A stretch of 64,000 nucleotides of DNA from Rhodobacter aestuarii (GTDB lineage: Bacteria > Pseudomonadota > Alphaproteobacteria > Rhodobacterales > Rhodobacteraceae). Positions 7,374 through 17,230 of the stretch are shown in pieces. The DNA lies in contig NZ_FTOG01000004.1 in the NCBI RefSeq assembly GCF_900156655.1, positions 186,001-250,000 on the forward strand, given 5' to 3'. How positions within the stretch are numbered: the stretch's first letter is position 1; every line of letters starts with the position of its first letter. Both the position numbers and the translations under genes were made by a program. Below the pieces are notes generated by a model. That model did no database searches. It saw nothing but the letters and a program-made list of their open reading frames with translations, and had not been told where the DNA came from.

Positions 7374-9416
7374 CTAACGGCGCAGGATAACCTGCCGATG
7401 CGCGGCGCGGCCTTGCGCGTCGAGAACCGTTAGGCTCACGTAACCGGGGTTTGTCAGGTTCAGCACCGTTTCGCGCGTGCGTGAGCCCACAATCAGCGGC
7501 GCGCCGTTCACGAGCCATGTGAAGGGCGGTTGACCGCCACGCAGCTTGACCACCAGCCCTTGGCCCGCTGTTTCCACCTCGGCCCCATCGGGCGGGAAGG
7601 TGACTTCCGGCGCACCCGCCACCACCTCGGCAAAAGCGGCATCACGCGGGCGGAAGCGTTGTAACGGTTGCGGCAGTCGCGCATTGGGCAGCAATAGCGT
7701 AGCGGGCGGCGGCGGTGGTAAAGGCGCGCGTTCGGGCCCAACCCGGTCGAACATCTCAAACAGGATCGGCGCGGCAAGCTCGCCGCCAAAGGCGCCCGGC
7801 ACCGGCGTGCCATCGGCCCGCCCCATCCAAACGCCCGCCACATGGCGACCATCAAAACCCAAAGCCAGCGCATCACGGTGCCCATACGAAGTGCCGGTCT
7901 TATAGGCGATGCGATTTGGCGTGCCGCCCGGCGGCGGCGCGATACGCGACAAAATCTCGCTCACTTGCCACGCGGCCACGGCTCCGAACAACTGCCCATC
8001 CAGCGGATGTGCCCCACCCGCTTCGGCAGAAAGCTGCACCGGTTGGCCCAGACGGGCGAGCGCGGCATAGGCTTGCACAAGGTCTTCAAGACTGATCCCC
8101 AGCCCGCCCAAGCTGATCGCCAATCCGGGTGGCGCGCTCGTGGGCAGGGTGGGGGTCGCGCCTGCGCGGCGCAAAGTGGCCAAAAGCCGTTCGGGCCCCA
8201 AAGCCTCTGTCAGACTGACCACAGGAATATTGAGCGACAGCGTCAGCGCTTGGCGCACCGTCACGGTGCCGCGAAATTCACGGTCAAAGTTCTGCGGTCG
8301 CCACGGGCCAAAGGCAACGGGGCGGTCTTCGATCAGCGTTTCGGGATGGGCGAGGCCGTCATCAAAAGCCAGCGCATAGATAAACGGCTTGAGCGTAGAC
8401 CCCGGCGAACGCGGCGCTTGGGTCAGGTCGACAAACCCGGCGCGCGCGCTGTCTGTCCATTCTGCGCCGCCAACTTCGGCCAAAATCTCCCCGTTCTGAT
8501 GATCGGCCAAAAGCATCGCCACGGACACTTGCCCGACCTGCCCGCGCACCGCACGGCGGGCGAGTTTTTCCGCCGCGCGCTGCAGTTGCGGATCAATCGT
8601 TGTTTCGATCCGCGCGCCTTGGGGCGCACCGGCAAACAGCCGTGCGGTGAGATGTGGGGCGAGCGCCGGGAAATCGCGCCGCGCGGTTGGGATGGGTTCG
8701 GCCTTGGCCGCTGCGGCGCTGTCTTTGGCCAAAACACCTGCGGCAGCGAGCCGATCCAACACCCGGTCGCGCGCGGCTTTGGCCGCTTTCGGGTGGCGGT
8801 CCGGGCGGCGGCTTTCTGGCGATTGCGGCAGGGCGATCAAAAGCGCCGCTTGTGCGGGGGTAAGCCGCCGCGGCTCTTTGCCAAACCAAGACAAGGAGGC
8901 CGCCCGCAAGCCTTCAAGGTTGCCCCCATAGGGAGCGAGCCGCAGGTAAAGATCAAGAATTTGCTCCTTGCTCAGCCGCCGTTCGAGCGCCAGTGCCACC
9001 CGCGCCTGCCGTGCTTTGCCCGCCAGCGTGCCGGTGGGGCCATCTTCCAAAAGCCGCGCCACTTGCATCGTTAACGTTGAGGCCCCCGAAACGACTTTTT
9101 GATGCCAAAGCACCTGCGCCCCGGCGCGCAAAACCGCCCAAGGGTCCACGCCCGCATGCTGCCAAAACCGCCCATCTTCATAGGCGACAAGCTCTTGCAG
9201 ATAGGCGCAGTCCACCGGACCGGGGGCCAGCCTCCAGCGCCCATCGGCCACCGGAAAGGCACGCAACAGGCTGCCATCACGGGCCAGAACTTCAGTGCCG
9301 ACAGCGATGGTTAGGGGCGGCAAGTCGGTCGCCGCGATCCAGTCGTTAAACGCATCGCGGCCGCCCGCAGCCAGTGCAAGGGCAAGGGCGGCCGCAAAGA
9401 AAAGCCGTGGTCTCAC
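7374..9416 (-). CDS. pbpC: Penicillin-binding protein 1C (bifunctional transglycosylase/transpeptidase)
   Basis: PbpC is an inner-membrane class A penicillin-binding protein that polymerises glycan strands and cross-links peptides. The 680-residue protein has an N-terminal membrane anchor (residues 4-18, FFAAALALALAAG), a transglycosylase domain with the YEDGRFWQHAGVDP and SGASTLTMQVARL motifs, a transpeptidase domain with SPGSTLKP (Ser/Lys pair) and KTGTSYGHRDA, and a C-terminal domain of the PbpC type. The start is a GTG at 9416 that overlaps the TGA of the alpha-2-macroglobulin gene (GTGA), so the two are translationally coupled. The pbpC/alpha-2-macroglobulin pairing is well known in Gram-negative bacteria, where it is thought to protect and repair the cell envelope against attacking proteases. 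Confidence 0.95.
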   Translation of the reverse strand: MRPRLFFAAALALALAAGGRDAFNDWIAATDLPPLTIAVGTEVLARDGSLLRAFPVADGRWRLAPGPVDCAYLQELVAYEDGRFWQHAGVDPWAVLRAGAQVLWHQKVVSGASTLTMQVARLLEDGPTGTLAGKARQARVALALERRLSKEQILDLYLRLAPYGGNLEGLRAASLSWFGKEPRRLTPAQAALLIALPQSPESRRPDRHPKAAKAARDRVLDRLAAAGVLAKDSAAAAKAEPIPTARRDFPALAPHLTARLFAGAPQGARIETTIDPQLQRAAEKLARRAVRGQVGQVSVAMLLADHQNGEILAEVGGAEWTDSARAGFVDLTQAPRSPGSTLKPFIYALAFDDGLAHPETLIEDRPVAFGPWRPQNFDREFRGTVTVRQALTLSLNIPVVSLTEALGPERLLATLRRAGATPTLPTSAPPGLAISLGGLGISLEDLVQAYAALARLGQPVQLSAEAGGAHPLDGQLFGAVAAWQVSEILSRIAPPPGGTPNRIAYKTGTSYGHRDALALGFDGRHVAGVWMGRADGTPVPGAFGGELAAPILFEMFDRVGPERAPLPPPPPATLLLPNARLPQPLQRFRPRDAAFAEVVAGAPEVTFPPDGAEVETAGQGLVVKLRGGQPPFTWLVNGAPLIVGSRTRETVLNLTNPGYVSLTVLDAQGRAAHRQVILRR

Positions 9417-12400
9417 TCGATCCGCACCACCCCGGTGTCCCCATGCGCGCGCATCTCAGGGCGATACATATCTTCGACCGAGGGCGCGGGATGCAAGAAG
9501 GTGCCGGGCGACACCGCGCGGACGATATAGGCAAGCCGGAACGGTTGTTTCGACTGCCAATCCACCGCCGCCAAGAACTGGTCTTGCCGGAACTCGGTCA
9601 TCCGCGTGTCGGAGGTGGCTTCCAGCCAATCAAGTGCCGCCAGATCGCCGCCACTGATCAGGTTCGGGTTGTCGATCTCAAAACCTGCGGGCAGCGGATC
9701 AGAAACCATCAGCCGCGCTTCTTGATAGCCCTGCGGCGCAACTTCCAGAACCGTCACCAGCCGCGTGCCTTGCGCCACAAGCGCGGGGTCGGCGCGCTCC
9801 CCTTGCAGCGTGTAATAGCTACGGCTGATCGCCCAGCCATTGCCGCCTGCGGGTTCCGCCACTTCGGGCACACCCACCGTTGTCAGCGTCAGCGTGGCCG
9901 GGCGCGCCCCGGTATTGGCAATGGCAATCGAGCGGCCAGCGGTCTCCGCGTCAATCACCTTCACGAGCGGCCCCTCGGCGGGCAGACCATCAATTGTGAG
10001 CCCATCTGCGCCGGGGCGATCAATCAACGCATGGGCGGCCAGCAGCGTCCAAGTGGCTTCCTGCGTTGACAGCGTGCCGGTGTTGAGCCGCCCCATCAGC
10101 GAGGTGCCAACCGTGTCTAGGCTAACGGCATTGGACCCCGATTCGGAGGCCAGCGCCAGTACCGCCGCACTGTCGCGCAATTGGGTGCCATAGTCGTTGC
10201 GCCAACCGGGTTTTTCTTTGCCATAGTCACGGATCATCCGCGCGGCGCGGGCAAACATCGCATCGGCCCGCGTTTGATCCCCATAAGAGGCCAGCGCCGC
10301 GCCCAGTTGGGCCGCTGCCAAAGGCGTGCCGAAATCATCGCCCTTCACATCGGCATAATAGCGCAAATCACCGACGGCTGCCGCCCCTTCCCGCGCCAGC
10401 ACCATAAGTTGATAGGCCAGTTCCTGTCCGCCACCATTGGAGTTTGCGTCAAAATCTGGCGCGTAGTTGATTTGGTTGCGCAGATTATCGAGCGCGTTGC
10501 GGAAGGCGGTGTCGGGCACCGCATGGCCCGCTTTACGGGCTCGGCTCAGGAAGTCGGTCACATAGGCATCAAGCCAGCCATCGCCCGCATCGGCGCGCCA
10601 CAGGCCAAACGCGCCAGAGGCATCTTGATTGGTCAGCACCTTGCGAATGGCGGTATCAATCCGGTCTTGCAAATCCGCGGGCGAGGCCAGTTCCATCGCC
10701 TCAGCGACCGAGCTGAGGTAAAGCAGCGGCATCGCCTTGGAGGTCACCTGCTCGGTGCAGCCATAAGGGTAACGATCCAGCGCCGACAGTAGCGCGGGTG
10801 TGTTGAACTGCGCGAGCGGGCCAGAGGCGAGCGTGGCGCGCGCCGAACCGGGCAAGAATCCGGCAAAGACATTTGCGTCAAAGGTGAAGGTATTCCCTGC
10901 CGCAAGGTCAAACCGCGATTGCCGCGCGACCTCGGGGCTGAGGTTCTTCACCTCCACCTTCAGTACTTTTTCCAAAAGCTTGCCATCGGGGGTGGTGAGC
11001 GCCACGCGCACCTCTTGCACGCCTTCAATCATCGGCGCAGTCAGCGGCACCTCGATTTCGGCTTTGCCAAGGTCGGCCAAATCAATGCCCGAAGGCGCCG
11101 CGCCAAGGCCAAGCCCCATCGAACTCACATCAAGTCCCATCCGGCCCGAAGGCCCGGTGGCATGGACAATCTCAAGCAACAGGCGCGAGCGGTCCCCCGG
11201 CGCCAAGAAGCGCGGCAGCGAGGCGGTAACGACCACCGGATCGCGCACCAGCACATCTTTGCTGGCTTGCCCAACCCCGGTTTTGGACCAAACCAAGGCC
11301 GAAAGCCGTACCGTGCCATTGAAGGCGGGCATGTCAAAGCTCGTGTGAATCACCCCGTTTTCATCGGCCGTCAAAGCGCCCGAGAAATAGGCCACCAATT
11401 CCTCTGTCGGGGGCGGCGCCTGCATCGACATTTCGCGCGCGGCATCGCCGCCAGAGCGGATCACGCCTGCCTCGCCCGCGCGGCCATCAATCAGCCGCCC
11501 GTAAATATCGCGCAGGCCGACGCCCAGCCGACGTTGGCCAAAGTAATGCGCCTGCGGATCGGGCACTTTGAAGCCCGTCAGGTTCAAAATCCCCAAATCC
11601 ACGGCGGCAATTGTGGCATGCACGGTTTCACCCGGCGCGATCCCTTCGACCTTGAGCGCCACCGGCATGGGGGCGCGCGGGTCAGAGGCATCGGCCATAT
11701 CAAAGCTGGCCATCAGTGCCCGCAGCCCCGGATCGACCTTGGCATAGGCAAGCCCCATCGCGCGGTTCGGGGCGCGGGTGGGGGCCTCTTCAGCCAAGGG
11801 CCGAAGGACAGAGGCCGTGACATAGGCGCCTGCGCCCCATTCTGCGGTGACGGGGAGCGTGATTTTGTTCTCGCCCTCGGCCACTTCAACCGCCTCAAGC
11901 GAAATCACCCGGTTGGAGAGGACCGACACCAGCGCTACCCCTTTGGCAGGGGCAACCACCCGCAATTGCGCGGTGTCGCCCGCCTTATAAGCGGGTTGAT
12001 CCAAAGAGAGTTGCAACCGATCGGGGCTGGTCAGCACATCGGCAGGCGCATACCAGCCCGCATCGAAAGCGTAGCTTGCCACAACCTCATCATCGCCGGT
12101 TTCAATCACCAGCTCATATTGGCCCCAATCGACCTTGGCCGAAACGCTAAGCGGGTTGAGCGTGCCGGTGGTGGCACTGCCTTCGGCCACACGGGTGCGA
12201 TGCGTGATCGGCTCCCAGTTCCAGTAGCCATCCATCGCATACCATTGATACTGCGTCTCGACCCGGTTCACGACCCAGCGCACCGGAAGCGCCACGGGCT
12301 GCACCTTGTCATTGAGCGCGACAATCTCAAAGCCCGCCTCGGTGCCCTCGGCCACGGTATTCTCGCCAAACATCGGCTTGATCCCGACCACGGGTTTGGG

Positions 12401-14860
12401 CGGCATCACGAGCCGCGAAATGCTGCGCTCCACCGGGCGGCCCGAGCCCTCTTTCACGCGCAGCGTGAAGGTGGCTTGCAGCGGACGGCCTTGATCAAAG
12501 CCATATTCGGGGATTTCCGCCCAGATATCGGCATGGCCCCGGGCATCTGTTTCGCCGCTATCGAGCCCACCCCAAGAGGTTTCGGTGGGTTCGTCATGGC
12601 GGCCAAAGCGATAGCCGTCATAGCCGGGCACGGTTGCGGCAGCGCGCATCGTCAAATCGCCTTCGGTTTCCAGCGCGGCACCGGGTGCACCGAAGAGATA
12701 GCGCGCATCAAGCGCGATTTTGGGCAAATCACCGCCCGAGAGTACGCCCTCGGGCAAGGTCAGCGTGAAGTCGATCCGCTCGGGCAGGAAGTCTTCGACC
12801 AGCAGTTTTTTAGAGGTGAGCGGCGCGGCTTTCGGGTCGGCAAAGATATCCAACCGCCAGGTGCCGCGCGGCACCTCGGCCCCCAAATCCATCGCGACCA
12901 GATGCCCGCCATCGCCCACATCTTCGGCGAGAGAGCGAGCATATTCCACGCCATCGGGGCGCATCAGCACGGCGGTAAGCGGCAGGCCATTAAGTGCCGT
13001 GGCAGTGGAATCGCGCGCCAAAAGCGTGGCGTGGATGGTTTCGCCCACCCGGTAGGCACCCCGGTCTGTGGCCATGAAAACATCAATAGCCGGGGCAGGC
13101 GGCATGCCTTCGACCCCGCGATCCGAAAGGTCAAACTCGGCATCCGAAAGCGATAGGAAGGCCAGATCATCGCCGCGTGTCACCGAAAGCAGACCCGGCG
13201 CAGCATTGCCTTGGCCTGCCGCCAGTTCCGGGCCGAAATGGGCAAGCCCGGCAGCATCGGTCATGGCGGTGGCAATCACGCTGTTGCCTTTGGAAACCAG
13301 TTCCACCTTGGCACCATCCACGGCGGCGGCATCAGAAAGGCCACGCACCGCGACGGTAAGGCCATCCGCGCCGGAAAACGTCGTCATCCCCAGATCGGAA
13401 ATGGCAAACCATTGCGCGGCGGGCGGGCTTTCATATTCGTCGGCACCGGGTACCGCCGCCACCAATACATAAACCCCCGCGCCCAAGGCCCCGGTCACCT
13501 CTTGCACCGGCAGGCGGGTGGTCATGTCGCGGTTCACTTGCAGCTTCACATCTGCGGTGCCGCGCCAGACCTCTTCGGCCATCTCGCCCGCGAAATAGTC
13601 GAGCCCCCAACTGTCGAGCGACTGTGCAAAATAGCCATCGCGCATCGCCGCGATCAGGTTGCGGTCGGAAACGCGCAAGATTTTTAGGTCCAGATGCTCA
13701 AGGTTGACCGTTTGCACCGGCACGCCGGTATCGGCTCCGCGCGGCAGGATATAAGAACGCCCAGCAAAGCTTACGGCGGGCGAGCGGTCGCGCACATAGG
13801 CCGTGATCTCGACATCTTTGCCCAGCGTATCGCCGCGCGCATCGGGCAGGCCCTTGCGGAAGGTCAGCGAGATACGCTCACCATGCTCAATTCCGCTGAT
13901 GCAGATTTGGTTCGCCTCGGCTTCAACGCTGAGCCCCGCTTTGGGCAGTTGCACAAAGCTTGCGTAATCTACCCCGCTTTTCGCAAGGTTTTCTGAGAAA
14001 GTGGCGCAGATGCGCGGGCTGGCTTTGTCGGCCTCCACCTGATGCTCAGAGATCCGGAACCCGTATTTTCCCTCAGCCTTTTCCAATGCGGTCGCAATGT
14101 CTTGCCGGTTGGAAAGCGTGACTGCGAGCCTCAAAGCTCCCAGCATTTCCTTGGTGCGGCGCGCCTTTTCCAACGCGTCTGACATCACCAAAAGCGCTTG
14201 CGCTTGGCCCGCACTGTTGGGGGCACGTAGATAGCCGTTCACCGCTGCGGTCACTTGCTGCGACGCGGTCGCGCGGGTGTTGCTGAGCGCCAGTCCGATT
14301 GTGGCGTAATCCACCCACAAATCGGCGGAGTCATTCAGCACCAAAAGCGCGCCGGTAAGGGCTTGCACCCGTTCTCGGTCGTCGCGTTCGCGGGCGGCTT
14401 GCAACGCCTGCTGCAACTCGTTCGGCGAAGAGAAATTCGTCATATGGCGCCGCCCCATGGCATTGGCCATCTCGGTCGCAGCAGCGATTGTGCCCTCGCG
14501 CAGAAAGCCAAGATCGGCAGCACGAATCCGGGCGCGGGCTTCCGTCTCTTTGGCCGCTTTCACCACAACCCCGGAATAGGCACCCTGATAGGGCGTCATT
14601 CCGGTGATCTCTGTTTTGGGGAAGCACGAGTTGTTGCGCGCGTTAAAGGTGATCGCTTCACAGGCCGGGATTTGTAGACACGCCGCCTGACAGGCTTCCA
14701 ACGTGGTGTCGAACAATTGCGCCAAATCGCGCCCGCTCAGGTCCATCCCTTCTGCGATGGAGAGACGTTTTGCAGGGGTCAGCGGCCTATCTTGGGCGGC
14801 TACAGGCAGCGCGGCCATGAGAGAAAGCGAGAGGGCGAGCAAGGCTTTGGGCAAATGCAT
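9413..14860 (-). CDS. Bacterial alpha-2-macroglobulin (YfhM type) with N-terminal PAN domain
   Basis: This 1815-residue protein is a periplasmic alpha-2-macroglobulin, a protease trap. It has a type I signal peptide (MHLPKALLALSLSLMAALPVAAQ), then a PAN/apple-like Cys-rich segment (CQAACLQIPACEAITFNARN, residues about 53-72), a region of helices, a long run of macroglobulin beta-domains (about residues 300-1250), and the thioester motif CTEQ at Cys1368 within YPYGCTEQVTSKAMP, followed by the alpha-helical thioester domain. The thioester can trap an attacking protease covalently. I chose the ATG at 14860 because GGAGGAT precedes it and the signal peptide begins there. Unlike E. coli YfhM there is no lipobox, so the protein is predicted to be soluble in the periplasm. 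It is co-transcribed with pbpC and divergent from a hybrid kinase gene. Confidence 0.94.
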   Translation of the reverse strand: MHLPKALLALSLSLMAALPVAAQDRPLTPAKRLSIAEGMDLSGRDLAQLFDTTLEACQAACLQIPACEAITFNARNNSCFPKTEITGMTPYQGAYSGVVVKAAKETEARARIRAADLGFLREGTIAAATEMANAMGRRHMTNFSSPNELQQALQAARERDDRERVQALTGALLVLNDSADLWVDYATIGLALSNTRATASQQVTAAVNGYLRAPNSAGQAQALLVMSDALEKARRTKEMLGALRLAVTLSNRQDIATALEKAEGKYGFRISEHQVEADKASPRICATFSENLAKSGVDYASFVQLPKAGLSVEAEANQICISGIEHGERISLTFRKGLPDARGDTLGKDVEITAYVRDRSPAVSFAGRSYILPRGADTGVPVQTVNLEHLDLKILRVSDRNLIAAMRDGYFAQSLDSWGLDYFAGEMAEEVWRGTADVKLQVNRDMTTRLPVQEVTGALGAGVYVLVAAVPGADEYESPPAAQWFAISDLGMTTFSGADGLTVAVRGLSDAAAVDGAKVELVSKGNSVIATAMTDAAGLAHFGPELAAGQGNAAPGLLSVTRGDDLAFLSLSDAEFDLSDRGVEGMPPAPAIDVFMATDRGAYRVGETIHATLLARDSTATALNGLPLTAVLMRPDGVEYARSLAEDVGDGGHLVAMDLGAEVPRGTWRLDIFADPKAAPLTSKKLLVEDFLPERIDFTLTLPEGVLSGGDLPKIALDARYLFGAPGAALETEGDLTMRAAATVPGYDGYRFGRHDEPTETSWGGLDSGETDARGHADIWAEIPEYGFDQGRPLQATFTLRVKEGSGRPVERSISRLVMPPKPVVGIKPMFGENTVAEGTEAGFEIVALNDKVQPVALPVRWVVNRVETQYQWYAMDGYWNWEPITHRTRVAEGSATTGTLNPLSVSAKVDWGQYELVIETGDDEVVASYAFDAGWYAPADVLTSPDRLQLSLDQPAYKAGDTAQLRVVAPAKGVALVSVLSNRVISLEAVEVAEGENKITLPVTAEWGAGAYVTASVLRPLAEEAPTRAPNRAMGLAYAKVDPGLRALMASFDMADASDPRAPMPVALKVEGIAPGETVHATIAAVDLGILNLTGFKVPDPQAHYFGQRRLGVGLRDIYGRLIDGRAGEAGVIRSGGDAAREMSMQAPPPTEELVAYFSGALTADENGVIHTSFDMPAFNGTVRLSALVWSKTGVGQASKDVLVRDPVVVTASLPRFLAPGDRSRLLLEIVHATGPSGRMGLDVSSMGLGLGAAPSGIDLADLGKAEIEVPLTAPMIEGVQEVRVALTTPDGKLLEKVLKVEVKNLSPEVARQSRFDLAAGNTFTFDANVFAGFLPGSARATLASGPLAQFNTPALLSALDRYPYGCTEQVTSKAMPLLYLSSVAEAMELASPADLQDRIDTAIRKVLTNQDASGAFGLWRADAGDGWLDAYVTDFLSRARKAGHAVPDTAFRNALDNLRNQINYAPDFDANSNGGGQELAYQLMVLAREGAAAVGDLRYYADVKGDDFGTPLAAAQLGAALASYGDQTRADAMFARAARMIRDYGKEKPGWRNDYGTQLRDSAAVLALASESGSNAVSLDTVGTSLMGRLNTGTLSTQEATWTLLAAHALIDRPGADGLTIDGLPAEGPLVKVIDAETAGRSIAIANTGARPATLTLTTVGVPEVAEPAGGNGWAISRSYYTLQGERADPALVAQGTRLVTVLEVAPQGYQEARLMVSDPLPAGFEIDNPNLISGGDLAALDWLEATSDTRMTEFRQDQFLAAVDWQSKQPFRLAYIVRAVSPGTFLHPAPSVEDMYRPEMRAHGDTGVVRIE

Positions 14861-14959
14861 TTGATCCTCCGGACTGGATGCCAAGAGCGTCTCACGCAAA
14901 GGAATTTCGTTCAACGGTGAAGCTCACACCCCAACAACGTTAACTGCAAATTCACCCAA

Positions 14960-17230
14960 ATGGCCGAGTTTTGCCGGAAAGACTTTGAATGGGTGCCGGG
15001 CATGGAAGCCGCGTTGTCGGAAAAATTGGCGCAAGAACGTCGCGCGCGGTTGGCTGCAGAACGTCTGCTGGAGCAAAAGAAACGCGAACTTTTCGCCGCT
15101 AATCAAAAGCTTGCGCTGCATGCGCGGGCGCTTTCAGATCAGATCGTGAAGCAACGCCACGGGTTGCAAGTGGCCCTGACGGAGGCTGCCTCTCTCAAGG
15201 GGGAAAACCATCGTGTGCGCGGTGATCTGGAGCGCGCAGAATCGGTTGCGATGATCGCGCAGCGCCGTCTTTGGGACGCGCTTGAAACGATTCAGGACGG
15301 TTTTGCCGTTTATGACAGTGAGTTGCGGCTTGTTGTGGCGAACAAAGCCTATCTGTCTTTCTTTCATGGCGAGATCGCGGTGACGGCCGGCGTCACCTAC
15401 GATTCCGTGCTCAAGATCGTTGCCAATCATCAGATGATTGATATGGCGGGCCGTGACCCGCTTGATTGGCATCATGACATGATTGCCCGAATCAAACGCG
15501 AGCATATCGAGCCGATGGTGCTCAAGACCCGCGAGGGGCAGCATATCAAGATGATTGATCGGTGGAGCGACGACGGTGACCTTGTGTGCCTGTCGCAAAA
15601 CATCACCCCGATCATTGAGCGTGAGCGCGAATTGGAAGAGGCGCGCAATAAGGCCGAGGCAGCGAACCGCGCGAAATCCGCCTTCTTGGCGAATATGAGC
15701 CATGAAATCCGCACACCGATGAATGGCGTCGTGGGCATGGCCGAATTGCTTTACGAAACCGATCTGAACGAAGAACAGCAGCTTTACGCGGAAACGATCC
15801 GCTCTTCGGGCGAAGCGCTGCTGACGATCATCAACGACGTTCTGGATTATTCGAAGATCGAGGCGGAACGGCTGCGGCTATACCCCGAACAGTTCGATCT
15901 GGAGCGCTGCCTGCACGAGATCATGGTGCTGCTTCAACCCTCTGCCAAGGATAAGGGGATCAAGCTTCTGGTCGATTACGACCTGTTCTTGCCCACCCGC
16001 TTCATGGCGGACCCGGGGCGGATGCGGCAGATTTTGACCAACCTGATTGGCAATGCGGTGAAGTTCACCACCTCTGGTCATGTGCTAGCACGTGTCGTCG
16101 GTTTTGAGCGTGAAGACGATGCCTATGAGCTTCACGTCACCGTGGAAGATACCGGGATCGGTATTTCCGCCGACAACATCGACCATGTCTTCGGCGAGTT
16201 CAATCAGGTGGAAAGCACCTCGAACCGCCGGTTTGAGGGCACCGGGCTTGGCCTTGCGATCACCCGGCAGTTGGTGCTGCTGATGGGCGGTTCGGTTTGG
16301 GTGGACAGCAATCTGGGCGAGGGCTCGTGCTTTGGCTTTATCGTCACCTTGCCGCGCGCCGAACCTGCTGAACCCGTCGACCGACCGACCCCGCCCGTCA
16401 CCCTGCGCGCGGCGCTGGTGGTGGATGACCTTCTTGTGAACCGGGTCATTTTGGAACGCCAGCTTGAGACCTATGGGCTCGAAGTCACGCTGTGCCGCAC
16501 TGGGGCAGAAGCGCTCAACGTCATTGATGATGGCGGGCAGTTCGATGTGGTGCTGACCGACCATCACATGCCCGACCTTGACGGGATCGAGCTTTCCAAA
16601 CGCCTGCGCGCGATGGGGCATGAAACGCCGATTTTGCTGCTCACCTCTGACAATGCCGCGCTGGAGCAGGCAGAGGCGGATTGCAACCTTTTTGGCTGCC
16701 TCGAGAAGCCCGTGCTACGCTCCGATCTGTTCCGGATGCTGCAAAAAATCTCTGTCGGGCCCGAACCGGAGCCGCTGCCCGAACCTGAACCGCCGCCGCC
16801 CCCGCCGCCTGCGCCGGTGAAGCGGCAGATGCGGATCTTGGCCGCCGAGGATAACCGCACCAACCAATTGGTGTTCGGCAAGATGGTGAAGGATCTGGAT
16901 ATCGAGCTGCGCTTTGCGGGCAATGGTCGTGAGGCGGTAGAAGAATGGCGCAAATATAAGCCAGACCTGATCTTCATGGATATCTCGATGCCCGAAATGG
17001 ATGGGCGCGAGGCGACCCGCGCGATCCGGTCTGAGGAATTTGGCACCGGGGCGCATGTGCCGATTTGCGCGCTCACCGCCCATGCGATGGAGGGCGATAG
17101 CGACTCGATCTTTGAAGCGGGGCTCGACCATTATCTGACGAAGCCGCTCAAGAAGGCCGCGATCACGGACCGGATCAAGGCGCATCAACCCGAGGAAGCG
17201 CGCCCGGTGCTGCCGGAACCGGAAGAGTAA
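14960..17230 (+). CDS. Hybrid sensor histidine kinase with two receiver domains
   Basis: The 756-residue protein has no membrane segment and should be cytoplasmic. In order it holds an N-terminal coiled coil (about residues 15-95), a PAS domain (about 100-215), a HisKA dimerisation domain with phosphorylated His248 in NMSHEIRTPMNG, an HATPase domain with the N box (LIGNAVKFT), G1 (VEDTGIGI) and G2 (FEGTGLGLAI), a receiver domain with Asp534 (VVLTDHHMPDLDG), a Pro/Glu linker (about residues 595-620), and a second receiver domain with Asp674 (LIFMDISMPEMDG). No histidine phosphotransfer domain is present. It is divergent from the alpha-2-macroglobulin operon across 99 bases, and its stop codon abuts that of recQ. 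The signal it senses cannot be read from sequence. Confidence 0.94.
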   Translation: MAEFCRKDFEWVPGMEAALSEKLAQERRARLAAERLLEQKKRELFAANQKLALHARALSDQIVKQRHGLQVALTEAASLKGENHRVRGDLERAESVAMIAQRRLWDALETIQDGFAVYDSELRLVVANKAYLSFFHGEIAVTAGVTYDSVLKIVANHQMIDMAGRDPLDWHHDMIARIKREHIEPMVLKTREGQHIKMIDRWSDDGDLVCLSQNITPIIERERELEEARNKAEAANRAKSAFLANMSHEIRTPMNGVVGMAELLYETDLNEEQQLYAETIRSSGEALLTIINDVLDYSKIEAERLRLYPEQFDLERCLHEIMVLLQPSAKDKGIKLLVDYDLFLPTRFMADPGRMRQILTNLIGNAVKFTTSGHVLARVVGFEREDDAYELHVTVEDTGIGISADNIDHVFGEFNQVESTSNRRFEGTGLGLAITRQLVLLMGGSVWVDSNLGEGSCFGFIVTLPRAEPAEPVDRPTPPVTLRAALVVDDLLVNRVILERQLETYGLEVTLCRTGAEALNVIDDGGQFDVVLTDHHMPDLDGIELSKRLRAMGHETPILLLTSDNAALEQAEADCNLFGCLEKPVLRSDLFRMLQKISVGPEPEPLPEPEPPPPPPPAPVKRQMRILAAEDNRTNQLVFGKMVKDLDIELRFAGNGREAVEEWRKYKPDLIFMDISMPEMDGREATRAIRSEEFGTGAHVPICALTAHAMEGDSDSIFEAGLDHYLTKPLKKAAITDRIKAHQPEEARPVLPEPEE

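Noticed and set aside
7842-9074. 410-codon plus-strand frame opposite pbpC
   Set aside because: Antisense to a conserved penicillin-binding protein; no start signal and no recognisable domain.
10919-13156. 745-codon open frame on the plus strand
   Set aside because: It lies wholly inside the alpha-2-macroglobulin gene on the other strand, is Arg/His/Gly-rich and has no domain; the minus-strand gene has signal peptide, thioester motif and operon context.
16790-16820. Repetitive CCG-rich tract
   Set aside because: It codes for the Pro-rich linker between the two receiver domains of the hybrid kinase, so it is not a DNA repeat element.
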